A stretch of 16,602 nt of DNA, taken from the NCBI GenBank assembly GCA_964442285.1, contig CAYTZH010000067.1:1-16602 (forward strand), written 5' to 3'. Source of the DNA: CAYTZH01 sp964442285. GTDB lineage: Bacteria; Myxococcota_A; UBA9160; JAFDET01. A model generated the notes under the pieces. That model did not search any database. It was not told the origin of the DNA and worked only from the letters and a program-made list of their open reading frames with translations. Shown here piece after piece: positions 1 through 7,380 of this stretch; within the stretch, counting starts at the first letter, position 1, and each line of letters begins with the position of its first letter. A program made the position numbers and the translations under genes.

Positions 1-1
1 G

Positions 2-49
2 GCCGAGGGACGCATCGGGTGCGGCCCCGAAGTGCGCTTTCGCGTGTGA
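2..49 (+). CDS. Possible 3' end of an upstream gene (15 codons)
   Basis: A reading frame open at the left window edge ends in TGA at 47-49 and reads AEGRIGCGPEVRFRV. If a gene ends here, its position just before an attachment-like tRNA end would suit an integrase tail. Fifteen residues are too few to identify a family, and an open frame of this length is expected by chance in GC-rich DNA. Confidence 0.15.
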   Translation, partial: AEGRIGCGPEVRFRV

Positions 50-64
50 CCATTTTGTGCCCGT

Positions 65-92
65 ATTCCCGCTCATTCCCGCGTATTCCCGC
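65..92. repeat. Three direct repeats ATTCCCGC, 10-bp period
   Basis: The octamer ATTCCCGC occurs at 65-72, 75-82 and 85-92, each start exactly 10 bp (about one helical turn) after the last. It sits 40-65 bp before the tRNA-Arg fragment. Short direct repeats beside a tRNA attachment core are what arm-type binding sites of tyrosine recombinases look like. That role is inference, because no integrase is visible in the window. Confidence 0.5.
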
Positions 93-131
93 CCGGAATC
101 GCGTAACTATCTGGAGTTCCTACGGGTCCGT

Positions 132-181
132 CCAGGCTTCGAACCTGGGGGTCGGGGGTTCGAGTCCCTCCCGGCGTGCCA
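132..181 (+). tRNA. 3' part of tRNA-Arg(TCG), likely attachment-site remnant
   Basis: An anticodon stem CCAGG/CCTGG (132-136, 144-148) closes the 7-nt loop CTTCGAA with anticodon TCG (arginine, codon CGA). A 5-nt variable loop follows, then a T arm with stem GGGGG/CCCTC around TTCGAGT (154-170), acceptor strand CCGGCGT (171-177), discriminator G and an encoded CCA (179-181). Bacterial tRNA-Arg(TCG) genes have very similar 3' halves. The 5' acceptor strand (expected ACGCCGG) and a D arm are absent upstream, so this is not a complete tRNA. A 3' fragment from the anticodon to CCA is the portion commonly duplicated when islands or phages integrate into tRNA genes. I therefore read it as an att site. 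Confidence 0.75.
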
Positions 182-338
182 AGTTTGCTCGTGGAATCAG
201 CCGCTTGGCAGCGTAAGCGTAATCTCCGAGTCGCGCGGATTCAGCGACTGTGACCAGATCGTGCCCAACTGCGACCGCGGTGGTGAAGGTGGAAGGTGGC
301 GCCCTCTGGCTGGCAGGGGGCGGGTCCTGACCCGGCCG

Positions 339-566
339 GTGTCAGACGGCGCCCTCTCCATCCCCGTCGAGATCCGTGAGAAGCTGGGCCTGCTGCCCAA
401 CACCGAGGTGGAGCTCGAGGTCGTCGGGAAGACGGTCCGGATGCGCAAGGTCCGGCGTGCCGGCCGGGGGGGCGGCGCGGAGAGTCGATCGTCGAGCGGC
501 TGCGCGGCCGCGGCTCCGTCCGCATGAGCACGGAGGAGATCCTGGCTGACCCGAGGCGATCGCTGA
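339..566 (+). pseudogene. vapB: Frameshifted VapB-type (AbrB fold) antitoxin remnant
   Basis: From GTG 339 the frame gives an AbrB/MazE-type swapped-hairpin domain: SDGALSIPVEIREKLGLL, then NTEVELEVVGKTVRMRKV. The typical C-terminal part, ESIVERLRGRGSVRMSTEEIL, lies in a different frame starting at 482. The reading frame therefore breaks at or near the seven-G run at 466-472. A second shift near 546 would restore a normal ending, TRGDR and TGA at 564-566. AbrB-type VapB antitoxins bind their own promoter and neutralise a PIN-domain toxin. The pieces are in the right order but cannot be translated as one protein, so this is a decayed gene, or one with sequencing errors in the G run. Family assignment is from recognised motifs. 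Confidence 0.65.
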
Positions 567-595
567 CCGTCGTCGTCGACAGTGTTCGTCCAACG
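564..595 (+). pseudogene. vapC: Truncated start of VapC-type PIN toxin
   Basis: Directly at the end of the antitoxin remnant the sequence CTGACCGTCGTCGTCGACAG reads (L/M)TVVVDS. This is the first conserved strand and Asp of PIN-domain toxins, which commonly begin with M-T-hydrophobic-VDSN. The normal start would overlap the antitoxin stop as ATGA; here the codon is CTG. After the first six or seven residues no PIN sequence follows and the frame runs to a stop at 628-630. It is a stub of a toxin gene, not a working one. The assignment rests on a short motif plus position after vapB. Confidence 0.45.
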
Positions 596-643
596 TGCAC
601 GGCAGGCCACCGCTCGGAAGGAACCGGGTGAGCCTCCCGCAAT

Positions 644-1912
644 ATGCGCGCGCGTCGCGGATGCGGTACCTCGACGATTCCCGTGCGAGACCAACGCCGC
701 ATCTTCGCGCTCTCGGCCTTCATCTGGGCTGGCGAGAGCATCTACCTGCTGCCCTACACCCTGCGGCGGGACTACCGCGGGACCCTCATCGAGGTGCTGC
801 AGCTGCCCGACGAGGCGGCCCTCGGCGCGATCTACAGCGTCTTCGGAGCGTTGTGCCTCGGTGCCTACGTCGCGGGCGGGTGGCTGGCGGACCGCGTCTC
901 GCCCCGGATCCTGCTGCCCTTCTCGCTCGCGCTCACGGCCATCGGCGGTGGGGTCCTGGCCACCTTCCCGTCCTCTCCCGTCGTGCTCTACGCCCTCTTC
1001 GCGCTCTGGGCCTTCTCCACGATCCTCACGTTCTGGGCGGCACTCATCAAGGCGACCCGTACCTGGGGTGGCGAGTCGGCGCAGGGTCGCGCCTTCGGCC
1101 TGCTCGACGGGGGGCGCGGTCTGGTCGCCGCGGTGGCCGCGTCCGTCGGTCTGCAGCTCTTCGCCGCGCAGGGCGGAGGCGCTTCCGGTCTGCGCGCGGT
1201 GATCGCACTCTACACCGGAGCGTGCCTGATCGGCGCAGTCGCGACGTGGTTCGCGGTGCCGGGGAGGGCAGAGCTGGAGCCTGCCCGCGTGCGGACCAAC
1301 GCTGGCGCCAGGTTGCGAGAGGTCCTGCTGCGACCGAACGTGTGGCTGCTCGGCGGGGTGATCTTCTGCGCCTACACGGCGTACTACGGGACCTTCTACT
1401 TTGCCGGTTTCGCCTCGACGGCGCACGGGCAGAGTGCCGCCGGCGGCGCGGCAGTGAGCGTCGCGAGCGGCTGGCTCCGCGCCATCGTGCCCGTGGTCGC
1501 GGGGCTCTCCGCCGATCGCGCAAGCTCGCGGAGCGTGATCGTGCTGTGCTTCGGGGTGCTCGTCGTCGCATTCGGGAGCCTGGCCCTCGTGAGTCCGGAG
1601 GTCGGTGGCCTCGTGCTTCTCTACGTGCAGGCCGCGACCGTGGCTGCTGCCGCCTTCGCCCTGCGGGGCGTGTACTACGCGCTCCTGGAGGAGGGAGGCC
1701 TCCCGCCTCACCTCACGGGCACCGCCGTGGGCGTCGTCGCGCTGATCGGCTACACCCCCGATGTGCTGACGCCCTACCTCTGGGGCGTGCTGCTCGATGC
1801 CCTGCCGGGTGCGGCGGGCTACCGGGCGCTGTTCGGCTCACTGGCCGTGACCTCCCTGGTGGGGACGCTCCTCGCCGCCCTGCACCGTCGGAAGCTCCGG
1901 AGCGCTCCATGA
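644..1912 (+). CDS. MFS transporter (12-TM, uncharacterised subfamily)
   Basis: This 422-residue protein is almost entirely hydrophobic segments joined by short charged loops, as expected for an inner-membrane major facilitator. The loop after the second membrane segment carries the family signature GGWLADRVSPR (residues 78-88). A second conserved stretch, FWAALIKATRTWGGE, lies near residue 130. The ATG at 644 is the longest start. A GTG at 683 would remove 13 mostly charged residues and may be the real one. The stop overlaps the next start as ATGA (1909-1912), so it is translationally coupled to the dioxygenase and probably moves that pathway's substrate or product. The substrate cannot be read from sequence. 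The conserved Lys/Gly-rich loop resembles sugar- or organophosphate-type MFS proteins only loosely. Confidence 0.9.
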   Translation: MRARRGCGTSTIPVRDQRRIFALSAFIWAGESIYLLPYTLRRDYRGTLIEVLQLPDEAALGAIYSVFGALCLGAYVAGGWLADRVSPRILLPFSLALTAIGGGVLATFPSSPVVLYALFALWAFSTILTFWAALIKATRTWGGESAQGRAFGLLDGGRGLVAAVAASVGLQLFAAQGGGASGLRAVIALYTGACLIGAVATWFAVPGRAELEPARVRTNAGARLREVLLRPNVWLLGGVIFCAYTAYYGTFYFAGFASTAHGQSAAGGAAVSVASGWLRAIVPVVAGLSADRASSRSVIVLCFGVLVVAFGSLALVSPEVGGLVLLYVQAATVAAAAFALRGVYYALLEEGGLPPHLTGTAVGVVALIGYTPDVLTPYLWGVLLDALPGAAGYRALFGSLAVTSLVGTLLAALHRRKLRSAP

Positions 1913-2913
1913 CCGAAGCCGAACGAGTCCGCGCGTTCCCCTTCCTCGACGAGTCCAATGCCCGCAGCGAGGGCATCGACGAGAAGTGGGCTGCGAGCAA
2001 CGAGCAGTGGTGGGACTGGTACCTCTCCCTCGCCCATGACGATGGGCACGCGACCGGCCCGCTGCTCCAGGTGCCGCCGCCGCCCGAGCTTCCGGCCCCG
2101 TCGCTGCCACAGCTGGAGGCAGAGCTGGACACGCCCTATGGCTTGCTCCCGGATGCCATCGAGACCTTCCGGGCCGAGGGCTACGTCAAGCTGAAGGACG
2201 TCTGCTCCCCGGCATCGCTCCTGCTCCTGCGCCGTACCTTCGAAGCGCTCTTCGCACGGGCGCTCGCTGGAGCACCCGCGATGCGCTTCCCGAGCCTCGA
2301 GATGATGTGGACGACCGACGCGGTCGCCCGCGCCTTCGCCACGAGCCGCCGCCTGGCGCGGATCGCCGCGGAGCTCCTCGGTGTCCGGGCGGTACGCCTC
2401 TACCACGACAACGCGCTCTCGAAGCTGCCCGGCTGCGGCCGGACGCCCTGGCACTACGATGCCCACCACTACCCCATCGCCTCCGAGAACGTGGTGACGG
2501 TCTGGGTGCCGCTCCAGCCGACGCCCGGGGCGATGGGTCCCCTGGCCTTCGCACGGGGCCTCGAGGCCTGGCGACGCGTCGCCGACCTCCCCTTCAGCAA
2601 GTTCGACGACTCCTACGATCGCGGGATCGCGGAGGCGCTCCGGGACGGAGAGGTGGCGGTCGACGACGGCCCCTTCGAGCTCGGCGAGGTGAGCTTTCAC
2701 CACACCCGGTGTCTCCACACCGCGGGACCCAACCGAACCTCGCTCGCGCGGATGGCGCTGGCGACCACGTACCTCGAGGACGGAGCTCGCATGGTCGATT
2801 CGCCCACGCTCGTCAGCGGCGACTTCGAGAAGTTCATGCCCGGAGTGAAGCCGGGCGATCCCATCGCGAGCCGGCTGAACCCGATCCTCTACGACGGGAA
2901 GGCGGCGTCCTAG
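1909..2913 (+). CDS. Phytanoyl-CoA dioxygenase family protein (Fe(II)/2-oxoglutarate oxygenase)
   Basis: This predicted cytosolic non-haem iron oxygenase has 334 residues, a usual size for PhyH-type enzymes. The iron-binding facial triad is visible: HYD at 182-184 in TPWHYDAHHYP, and the distal His270 in CLHTAGPNRT. Arg281 follows and is placed to bind the 2-oxoglutarate carboxylate. The family hydroxylates a carbon of a small molecule or acyl-CoA while turning 2-oxoglutarate into succinate and CO2. The N-terminal 80 residues, with many Trp and Pro, are outside the core fold. The start ATG overlaps the stop of the MFS gene. The following methyltransferase starts 1 nt after the stop, so the three genes form one transcription unit. 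The substrate is unknown; nothing marks it as an ectoine or proline hydroxylase. Confidence 0.88.
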   Translation: MTEAERVRAFPFLDESNARSEGIDEKWAASNEQWWDWYLSLAHDDGHATGPLLQVPPPPELPAPSLPQLEAELDTPYGLLPDAIETFRAEGYVKLKDVCSPASLLLLRRTFEALFARALAGAPAMRFPSLEMMWTTDAVARAFATSRRLARIAAELLGVRAVRLYHDNALSKLPGCGRTPWHYDAHHYPIASENVVTVWVPLQPTPGAMGPLAFARGLEAWRRVADLPFSKFDDSYDRGIAEALRDGEVAVDDGPFELGEVSFHHTRCLHTAGPNRTSLARMALATTYLEDGARMVDSPTLVSGDFEKFMPGVKPGDPIASRLNPILYDGKAAS

Positions 2914-2914
2914 G

Positions 2915-3754
2915 ATGAGTCGGGAAGCCGGAGACACCCGCGAGCGGAGCCTCGCCCACTGGAGCGAGGCCGGTCGAGCCGAGATGGACGCCTTCTACCG
3001 GGTGGCGACCCTCGACTACCGGGAGCTCGCCCGGGCCTGGGACTGGGACGGGTTCGTCCGGGAGCGCGGGGCGAGGCGGAACCCGGTCCGCATCCTCGAC
3101 GTGGCCTGCGGCAGCGGCAGGTTCCCCACCGCGCTGCGCGCCCACACCCGGCTGGGCGCGCTCGAGGGATCGCGTCTCGTCCTCGACCTCCTCGATCCCA
3201 GCGCGTTCTCCCTCCGCGAGGCGCGGGCCTCCCTCGCGCCTCCGATGGTCGGAGGCCGTGACTTCGAGTGCACGCTGCAGGACCTCCCCGCCGAGGCCAC
3301 CGACTACGATGTGGTCTGGGCCGTCCACGCCCTCTACGCCCTGCCCGAGGCCGAGCTGCCTGCCGGCGTCGAGGCATTCCTGCGCGCCCTCGCGCCCGAC
3401 GGCCTCGGCTTCGTCGCCCATGCCGCGCGATCGGCACACTATCTCGCCTTCTACGAGGCGTATCTCTCCCGCTTCCGGCCCGACGGAACGCCCTACACCA
3501 GCGCGGAAGCCGTGGTCCGGGCCTTCCGCGACGCAGGCGCCAAGGTCGAGGTCCGTCCGCTGGCCTATGAGCAGGTCATCGACGACGAGGCGGTGCTCGA
3601 GGGGTTCCTCCAGCGCTGCCTCTTCGATTCGGGGCTGAGCCTCGCCGAAATGCGCCGGGACGCGGTGCTGGGCGCCTACCTCGAGGAGAGCCGAGACGAG
3701 GGCGGCTGCTCCCGCTTTCGGCAGGAAGTGTCGATGATCTTCATCCGTCGATGA
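2915..3754 (+). CDS. Class I SAM-dependent methyltransferase
   Basis: The 279-residue protein has a Rossmann-type SAM domain. Motif I is RILDVACGSGRF (residues 59-70). A later DYDVVWAVHALYALPE segment corresponds to the strand and helix that contact the methyl acceptor. The C-terminal part, with a helix-rich stretch and the ending FRQEVSMIFIRR, has the same layout as the facing gene at 3741-4742, which looks histamine-N-methyltransferase-like. The two may be distant paralogs (inference). It starts 1 nt after the dioxygenase stop and its last 14 bp overlap the end of the opposing methyltransferase gene. The expected role is N- or O-methylation of a small metabolite in the same pathway as the dioxygenase. 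Confidence 0.85.
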   Translation: MSREAGDTRERSLAHWSEAGRAEMDAFYRVATLDYRELARAWDWDGFVRERGARRNPVRILDVACGSGRFPTALRAHTRLGALEGSRLVLDLLDPSAFSLREARASLAPPMVGGRDFECTLQDLPAEATDYDVVWAVHALYALPEAELPAGVEAFLRALAPDGLGFVAHAARSAHYLAFYEAYLSRFRPDGTPYTSAEAVVRAFRDAGAKVEVRPLAYEQVIDDEAVLEGFLQRCLFDSGLSLAEMRRDAVLGAYLEESRDEGGCSRFRQEVSMIFIRR

Positions 3755-4742
3755 CGAAGACGTCGACCGGGTGATCGATGTGGCTCCGGCCCCGATCCTC
3801 CGCGACGATGAGGCGCAGGTAACGGTCGACGATCTCCTGCACGGGCGTGGGCAGGCACTGGCTGTCGACCTGGATGATGAAATCCCTCAGGGCGAGGCCG
3901 AGCTCCGGATCGCCCTTCACGAGGGGGGTCACCTCGACCGTCGCCTCGACCCGGCCTCGCTCGTAGGCCCAGCCCCAACGGCCGAGGAGCGCCGCGAAGT
4001 CCTCTGCGAAGAGCGTCGGCCGAGCGTACGTCTTGTCCCAGAAGCGCGCGGCGAGGTCGTTGAGCGCCTCGCGCGGCGCGTGGAACACGAGCAGGCGGCC
4101 GCCCGGTGCGAGGAGCTTGCGGGCCTTCTCCAGCGCCGTGGACGGGTCGGGCATGTAGTAGAGGCAGTGAACGAAGTGGATCAGATCGAAGGCGCGGCCG
4201 GTCTCGAACGCCTCGAAGGTCGCGGGAACCACCTCGACGCGGGCCCCGGGCAGCGAGGCCTCCCGGAAGAGACGCTCGAAGGCCTCGCACTCGACCCGGT
4301 TCGGGTCGACGCCGACGTACTGCAGTTCGGCCGCCCGGGACGCGAGCCGTGTCGCGACCGGGACGTCGAGCATTCCGCTGCCGCAGCCGACGCTGAGAAC
4401 GCGGAAAGGACGGTGGGGGCGCAGCGAGGGCGCGATCTCCTCGCCAAACCACTCGATGATGCGCTGCTGCTGGTCCGAGCGGCCCTCGTAGATGCCGTGC
4501 GTCTCGAGGAACCGTCCCTCGTCCAGGCAGCAGAGATCGTCGATCCGGGCGAGGGCTTCGTCGAGGCGAGCAAGGAGACGTTCCCGCTCCTCGAGTTCAG
4601 CGGTCGGGGCATACGTGGACAGAGGCTTCCAGGCTCCGTTGCGCCTGCCAGGCGATGGCAGCTTCCACTGGCTCGATGAGAGCCGGAAGCGGTGGGGCGC
4701 GAAGGCAGCGAAAGGATGCCGGAGCCGCCCCCGCTCCGCCAC
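3741..4742 (-). CDS. Histamine-N-methyltransferase-like SAM methyltransferase
   Basis: From GTG 4742 the product is 333 residues. Motif I VLSVGCGSGMLDV (about 115-127) opens the SAM fold. FDLIHFVHCLYYMPDP (185-200) closely parallels the acceptor-site strand of animal histamine N-methyltransferase. The C-terminal LRDFIIQVDSQC (285-296) and the ending HPVDVFVIDG also match that family's layout. Family members methylate small amines or imidazoles, but the bacterial substrate is unknown. The first 45 residues are Arg-rich and poorly conserved. No other ATG, GTG or TTG start is in frame there, so the true start, or an upstream frameshift, is uncertain. It is divergent from the MFS gene at 4825, with about 80 bp between for promoters, and convergent with the methyltransferase ending at 3754. 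Confidence 0.82.
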   Translation of the reverse strand: MAERGRLRHPFAAFAPHRFRLSSSQWKLPSPGRRNGAWKPLSTYAPTAELEERERLLARLDEALARIDDLCCLDEGRFLETHGIYEGRSDQQQRIIEWFGEEIAPSLRPHRPFRVLSVGCGSGMLDVPVATRLASRAAELQYVGVDPNRVECEAFERLFREASLPGARVEVVPATFEAFETGRAFDLIHFVHCLYYMPDPSTALEKARKLLAPGGRLLVFHAPREALNDLAARFWDKTYARPTLFAEDFAALLGRWGWAYERGRVEATVEVTPLVKGDPELGLALRDFIIQVDSQCLPTPVQEIVDRYLRLIVAEDRGRSHIDHPVDVFVIDG

Positions 4743-4824
4743 CCACGGGTCCCGCCGGCGTTCGTGGCCGGCTCCCGTGCGCGGCGCGTTGCCCCGGGCC
4801 GGCCCACACTCCAGACTCCTCGGC

Positions 4825-6153
4825 GTGCGCCCGCTGCTCTCCGCCGACTTTCCCTTCGCCCCGCGGCGCGTGCCTGTCTTCTACGGCTGGGTCGTGGTCG
4901 CGGCGGCCACCTCGGGCGTGCTCTTCAGCATCCCCGGCCAGACGATGGGGGTGAGCGTCTTCACCGATTCCCTGCTCGAGGCGACGGGCCTCGGCCGGCT
5001 GGCGTTCTCGAACGCCTATCTCCTCGGGACGCTCGGCGCCGCCGTTCTGCTGCCACGAGCGGGCGCATGGATCGACCGCTGGGGCGCCAGGCCGGTCGCC
5101 CTGTGCGCGGCCCTCGCCCTCGGGACGGTCGTCGCCGCGTTGTCGCAAGCCGACCATGTGGCTCGAGCAGTCGCCTCGGTCACCGCGCTGGGTCCGGGCG
5201 CCGCGGCCTTCGTCGTGCTCACGCTCCTGTTCGTCAGCTTGCGCTTCGTCGGACAGGGAGCTCTCACGCTCGCGAGCAATACGATGCTGGCCCGGTGGTT
5301 CGACCGCCGCCGGGGCCTCGCCGCGGCCATCAGCGGCCTGTTCGTCGCCTTCGGCTTCGGCTACGCGCCTCGCCTCCTCGACGCGTGGATCGAGCGGTCG
5401 GGCTGGCGAGGCGCATGGCTGGAGATCGCGGTGCTGGAAGTCGTGGGCATGGGCCTGCTCGCGTGGCTCTTCTATCGCGAGGATCCGGCGTCGTGCGGCC
5501 TGACCCGCGACGGGGCCGCGGCGTGGCCCGAGAAGGGCGGCTCACGGCCGGAGCAGGCCGCGTCGACCCGAGCCGAGGCCCTCCGCACGCGGGCTTTCTG
5601 GGTCCTCACGGCGAGCCTCGCCCTGCAGGGCGCGGTCCTGACCGGGATCACCCTGCACATCGTCGATGTCGGGGCGGAGGCGGGGCTCGACCGGACCGCG
5701 GCCGTGTCCCTGTTCCTGCCGATGGCGGTGGTCAGCACCGCGGCCGGCGCCCTGGTCGGGTGGCTCGCCGACCGCCTGGAGATCCGTACGCTGGTCCTCA
5801 GTCTGCTCGGGTGGGAGGCGGTCGGGTTCGCGGCGAGCGCTCACCTCGGGGATCCCGCGGGCTTCTGGCTGGCGGCGCTCGGCCTCGGCGTGGCCGGCGG
5901 ACACTTCAGCGTGCTGTCTGCGGTCGGCCATCCGCGCTTCTTCGGCTTGCGTCACCTCGGAGCCATCGCAGCCGCCAGCATGAGCACGGTGGTGGTCGGC
6001 AGCGCCCTCGGGCCGAGCGCCTTGGCCCTCAGCCGCGCGGCCCTCGGTTCCTACCAGCCCGCACTCTACGCGGTGGCGCTGCTGCCGCTCCTCGTCGGCC
6101 TGTTCGCCCTGGCTCCCCTCCACCCTCGGGACGTCCGCGCAAACGACCTGTAG
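4825..6153 (+). CDS. MFS transporter, OFA / monocarboxylate-porter-like
   Basis: Twelve hydrophobic segments are visible. It begins with FYGWVVVAAAT, a start typical of the oxalate/formate-antiporter and monocarboxylate branch of the MFS. The loop after the second segment has GAWIDRWGARP (80-90), and the third loop has the branch signature LARWFDRRRGLA. The chosen start is GTG 4825 (442 residues). GTG 4870 lies just before FYGW and is an alternative. The reading frame is open far upstream, but that part is Arg/Pro-rich and overlaps the divergent methyltransferase. Cargo is probably a carboxylate or similar small anion (family knowledge). Its position opposite the histamine-methyltransferase-like gene suggests shared regulation. 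No regulatory gene is adjacent. Confidence 0.88.
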   Translation: MRPLLSADFPFAPRRVPVFYGWVVVAAATSGVLFSIPGQTMGVSVFTDSLLEATGLGRLAFSNAYLLGTLGAAVLLPRAGAWIDRWGARPVALCAALALGTVVAALSQADHVARAVASVTALGPGAAAFVVLTLLFVSLRFVGQGALTLASNTMLARWFDRRRGLAAAISGLFVAFGFGYAPRLLDAWIERSGWRGAWLEIAVLEVVGMGLLAWLFYREDPASCGLTRDGAAAWPEKGGSRPEQAASTRAEALRTRAFWVLTASLALQGAVLTGITLHIVDVGAEAGLDRTAAVSLFLPMAVVSTAAGALVGWLADRLEIRTLVLSLLGWEAVGFAASAHLGDPAGFWLAALGLGVAGGHFSVLSAVGHPRFFGLRHLGAIAAASMSTVVVGSALGPSALALSRAALGSYQPALYAVALLPLLVGLFALAPLHPRDVRANDL

Positions 6154-6154
6154 G

Positions 6155-6174
6155 CGAGAGACGACAGCCTCTCG
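6155..6174 (+). terminator. Weak hairpin after the MFS gene
   Basis: CGAGAG (6155-6160) pairs with CTCTCG (6169-6174) around an 8-nt loop, beginning 2 nt after the transporter stop. There is no T tract, so it is a poor intrinsic terminator. A longer imperfect hairpin (CCGAGCC 6182-6188 with GGCTCGG 6205-6211) follows. Confidence 0.25.
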
Positions 6175-6593
6175 TGCGGCGCCGAGCCGGCGGTCGTAGC
6201 CCGAGGCTCGGACGTCGTCCCCGGCATCGATCCGCGCGCGGAGCTCGAGAAGACAGCCCTGCAGAGCGTGGACTCGCCGCTCTGTCGGGGCTCGGTGCGG
6301 GTCACCGCGAGGCGGATCGAGCGGCCGGCAGCCACAGGACCCGACCGAGGCAGGCGGCCAGGTTGAAGCTCGTCGTCGGCATCGGCCTTCTCTTCGTCCT
6401 GCATCGACGGCTCTATCGTCGCGAAGGACCCGCGACCCTACCGGGCACAACCGGCACGTCGCCTCGCCGTGCCGCCGGGGCCGATCCCGGGTCCTGGGTG
6501 GGTGGGGCCGACACGGACCTGCCGAGCGCGAGACACAGGCGGCGGAGCTGGGCGGTCCTGCGAAGGCGGGTGGTCACCGCCCGCGCCGACATG
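6175..6593. other. About 420 bp without a convincing gene
   Basis: The stretch lies between two convergent genes. Frames are open on both strands because of the base composition, but their products are Arg/Pro/Ala-rich with no recognisable domain. One plus-strand frame from a TTG at 6363 begins with a short hydrophobic stretch (KLVVGIGLLFVLHRR) but runs on as low-complexity sequence. I see no RNA gene, repeat or strong terminator here beyond the hairpin noted after the MFS gene. Confidence 0.4.
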
Positions 6594-7091
6594 TCAGTCG
6601 CCATCCTCTCCCTCCGACGCGGTCTCCAGCAGCGCCACATCGTCCCGGTCCTGGCCGCTGTCTCGCAGCCGCTTCATCGACACCAGACCGCGTCGGGAGA
6701 CCACCGGGATGTGCCCGTGCTCCCATGCCACCCGTTCCCGCTCCTCCCAGACCTCTGCCAGCGTTGGGGTCACCACCAGGAGGTCGAGGCTCAGCAGGTC
6801 GCCGGTCGCCGGATCCGGTTTGGAGAGCCGGTGGATCTCCACCGAGCCCTCCCGGAACGAAATCGGCCCTGCCTCGATCGTATAGCCCAGGCCCCGGGCG
6901 GTCTCCTTCGCCGGCGCGAGCGCGTCCCGGGGCAGGAGCAGATCCACGTCCAGGGTGGCCCGGGGCCGGACGTGGATGGCCACCGCCAGGCCGCCACACA
7001 CCGCGAAGGGGACGCCGCGCGCCTCGAGCGCCGCCACGATGGATCGGAACTCCTCCAGGAGATCGAGCACGACGCGCAGGGTAGACCGCAT
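6594..7091 (-). CDS. Nucleotidyltransferase-like protein (AbiEii / DUF6036 type)
   Basis: The 165-residue protein has the minimal nucleotidyltransferase fold: GG at 33-34 in FAVCGGLAVAIH, the metal-binding pair DVD (48-50) in RATLDVDLLL, and a third acidic residue in LSLDLLVV (about 103). The ending, LVSMKRLRDSGQDRDDVALLE, is the usual C-terminal signature of AbiEii/DUF6036-like proteins. Relatives include toxins of AbiE-type toxin-antitoxin and phage-exclusion systems, and orphan proteins of unknown role. No AbiEi-type antitoxin is seen. A partner encoded upstream would lie toward the assembly gap, about 190 bp away. The ATG at 7091 is the longest start; GTG codons a few residues in are possible. 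Confidence 0.8.
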   Translation of the reverse strand: MRSTLRVVLDLLEEFRSIVAALEARGVPFAVCGGLAVAIHVRPRATLDVDLLLPRDALAPAKETARGLGYTIEAGPISFREGSVEIHRLSKPDPATGDLLSLDLLVVTPTLAEVWEERERVAWEHGHIPVVSRRGLVSMKRLRDSGQDRDDVALLETASEGEDGD

Positions 7092-7183
7092 GGTGGGGCC
7101 CGACGAGGCGGGTCCGTCGGGCGCTGCCTACCAGGCGGCGATGCTGCCCGAGGACGGCGGAGAGGCCGATGCCCTGCCGGAGG

Positions 7184-7257
7184 GCGCCGGCAGGCTCCGC
7201 ATCAGGAGGCTCCCGAGCGCCGGCGGGCTCCGCATCAGGAGGCTCCCGAGCGCCGGC
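7184..7257. repeat. 33-bp tandem repeat (two full units plus the start of a third) before the gap
   Basis: Units start with GCGCCGGC at 7184, 7217 and 7250, an exact 33-bp period. Between them runs RGGCTCCGCATCAGG followed by AGGCTCCCGA, differing only at R (A in unit 1, G in unit 2). Each unit also contains GGCTCC twice. The period is divisible by 3, so all frames repeat as 11-residue units, for example GSASGGSRAPA on the plus strand. No flanking gene clearly continues into it. The repeat resumes at 7381 after the Ns. Confidence 0.85.
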
Positions 7258-7280
7258 GCCCGGCCCGCCCCGCGATCACT
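7226..7280. repeat. Left copy of the 55-bp sequence bounding the gap
   Basis: The last 55 bases before the Ns, from GGCTCCGCATCAGGAGGCTC through CCGCGATCACT, are identical to 7381-7435. The copy begins inside the second 33-bp unit and ends exactly at the first N. Confidence 0.9.
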
Positions 7281-7380
7281 NNNNNNNNNNNNNNNNNNNN
7301 NNNNNNNNNNNNNNNNNNNNNNNNNNNNNNNNNNNNNNNNNNNNNNNNNNNNNNNNNNNNNNNNNNNNNNNNNNNNNNNN
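7281..7380. other. Assembly gap (100 Ns)
   Basis: Exactly 100 N characters join two contigs. The 55 bp on each side are identical and the gap sits in a tandem repeat, so the real distance may be zero (simple contig overlap) or may hold more repeat units or a gene. Nothing can be said about its content. Confidence 0.95.

Noticed and set aside
132..181. A complete functional tRNA gene
   Set aside because: No 5' acceptor strand or D arm can be found upstream at the right distance; only the 3' half folds.
197..1711. Long minus-strand open frame opposite the first MFS gene
   Set aside because: Its product is low-complexity Arg/Gly/Glu/Ala sequence and it lies antisense to an obvious 12-TM transporter.
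1819..2937. Minus-strand open frame opposite the dioxygenase
   Set aside because: The plus-strand frame has a full HxD...H iron site; the antisense product shows no family features.
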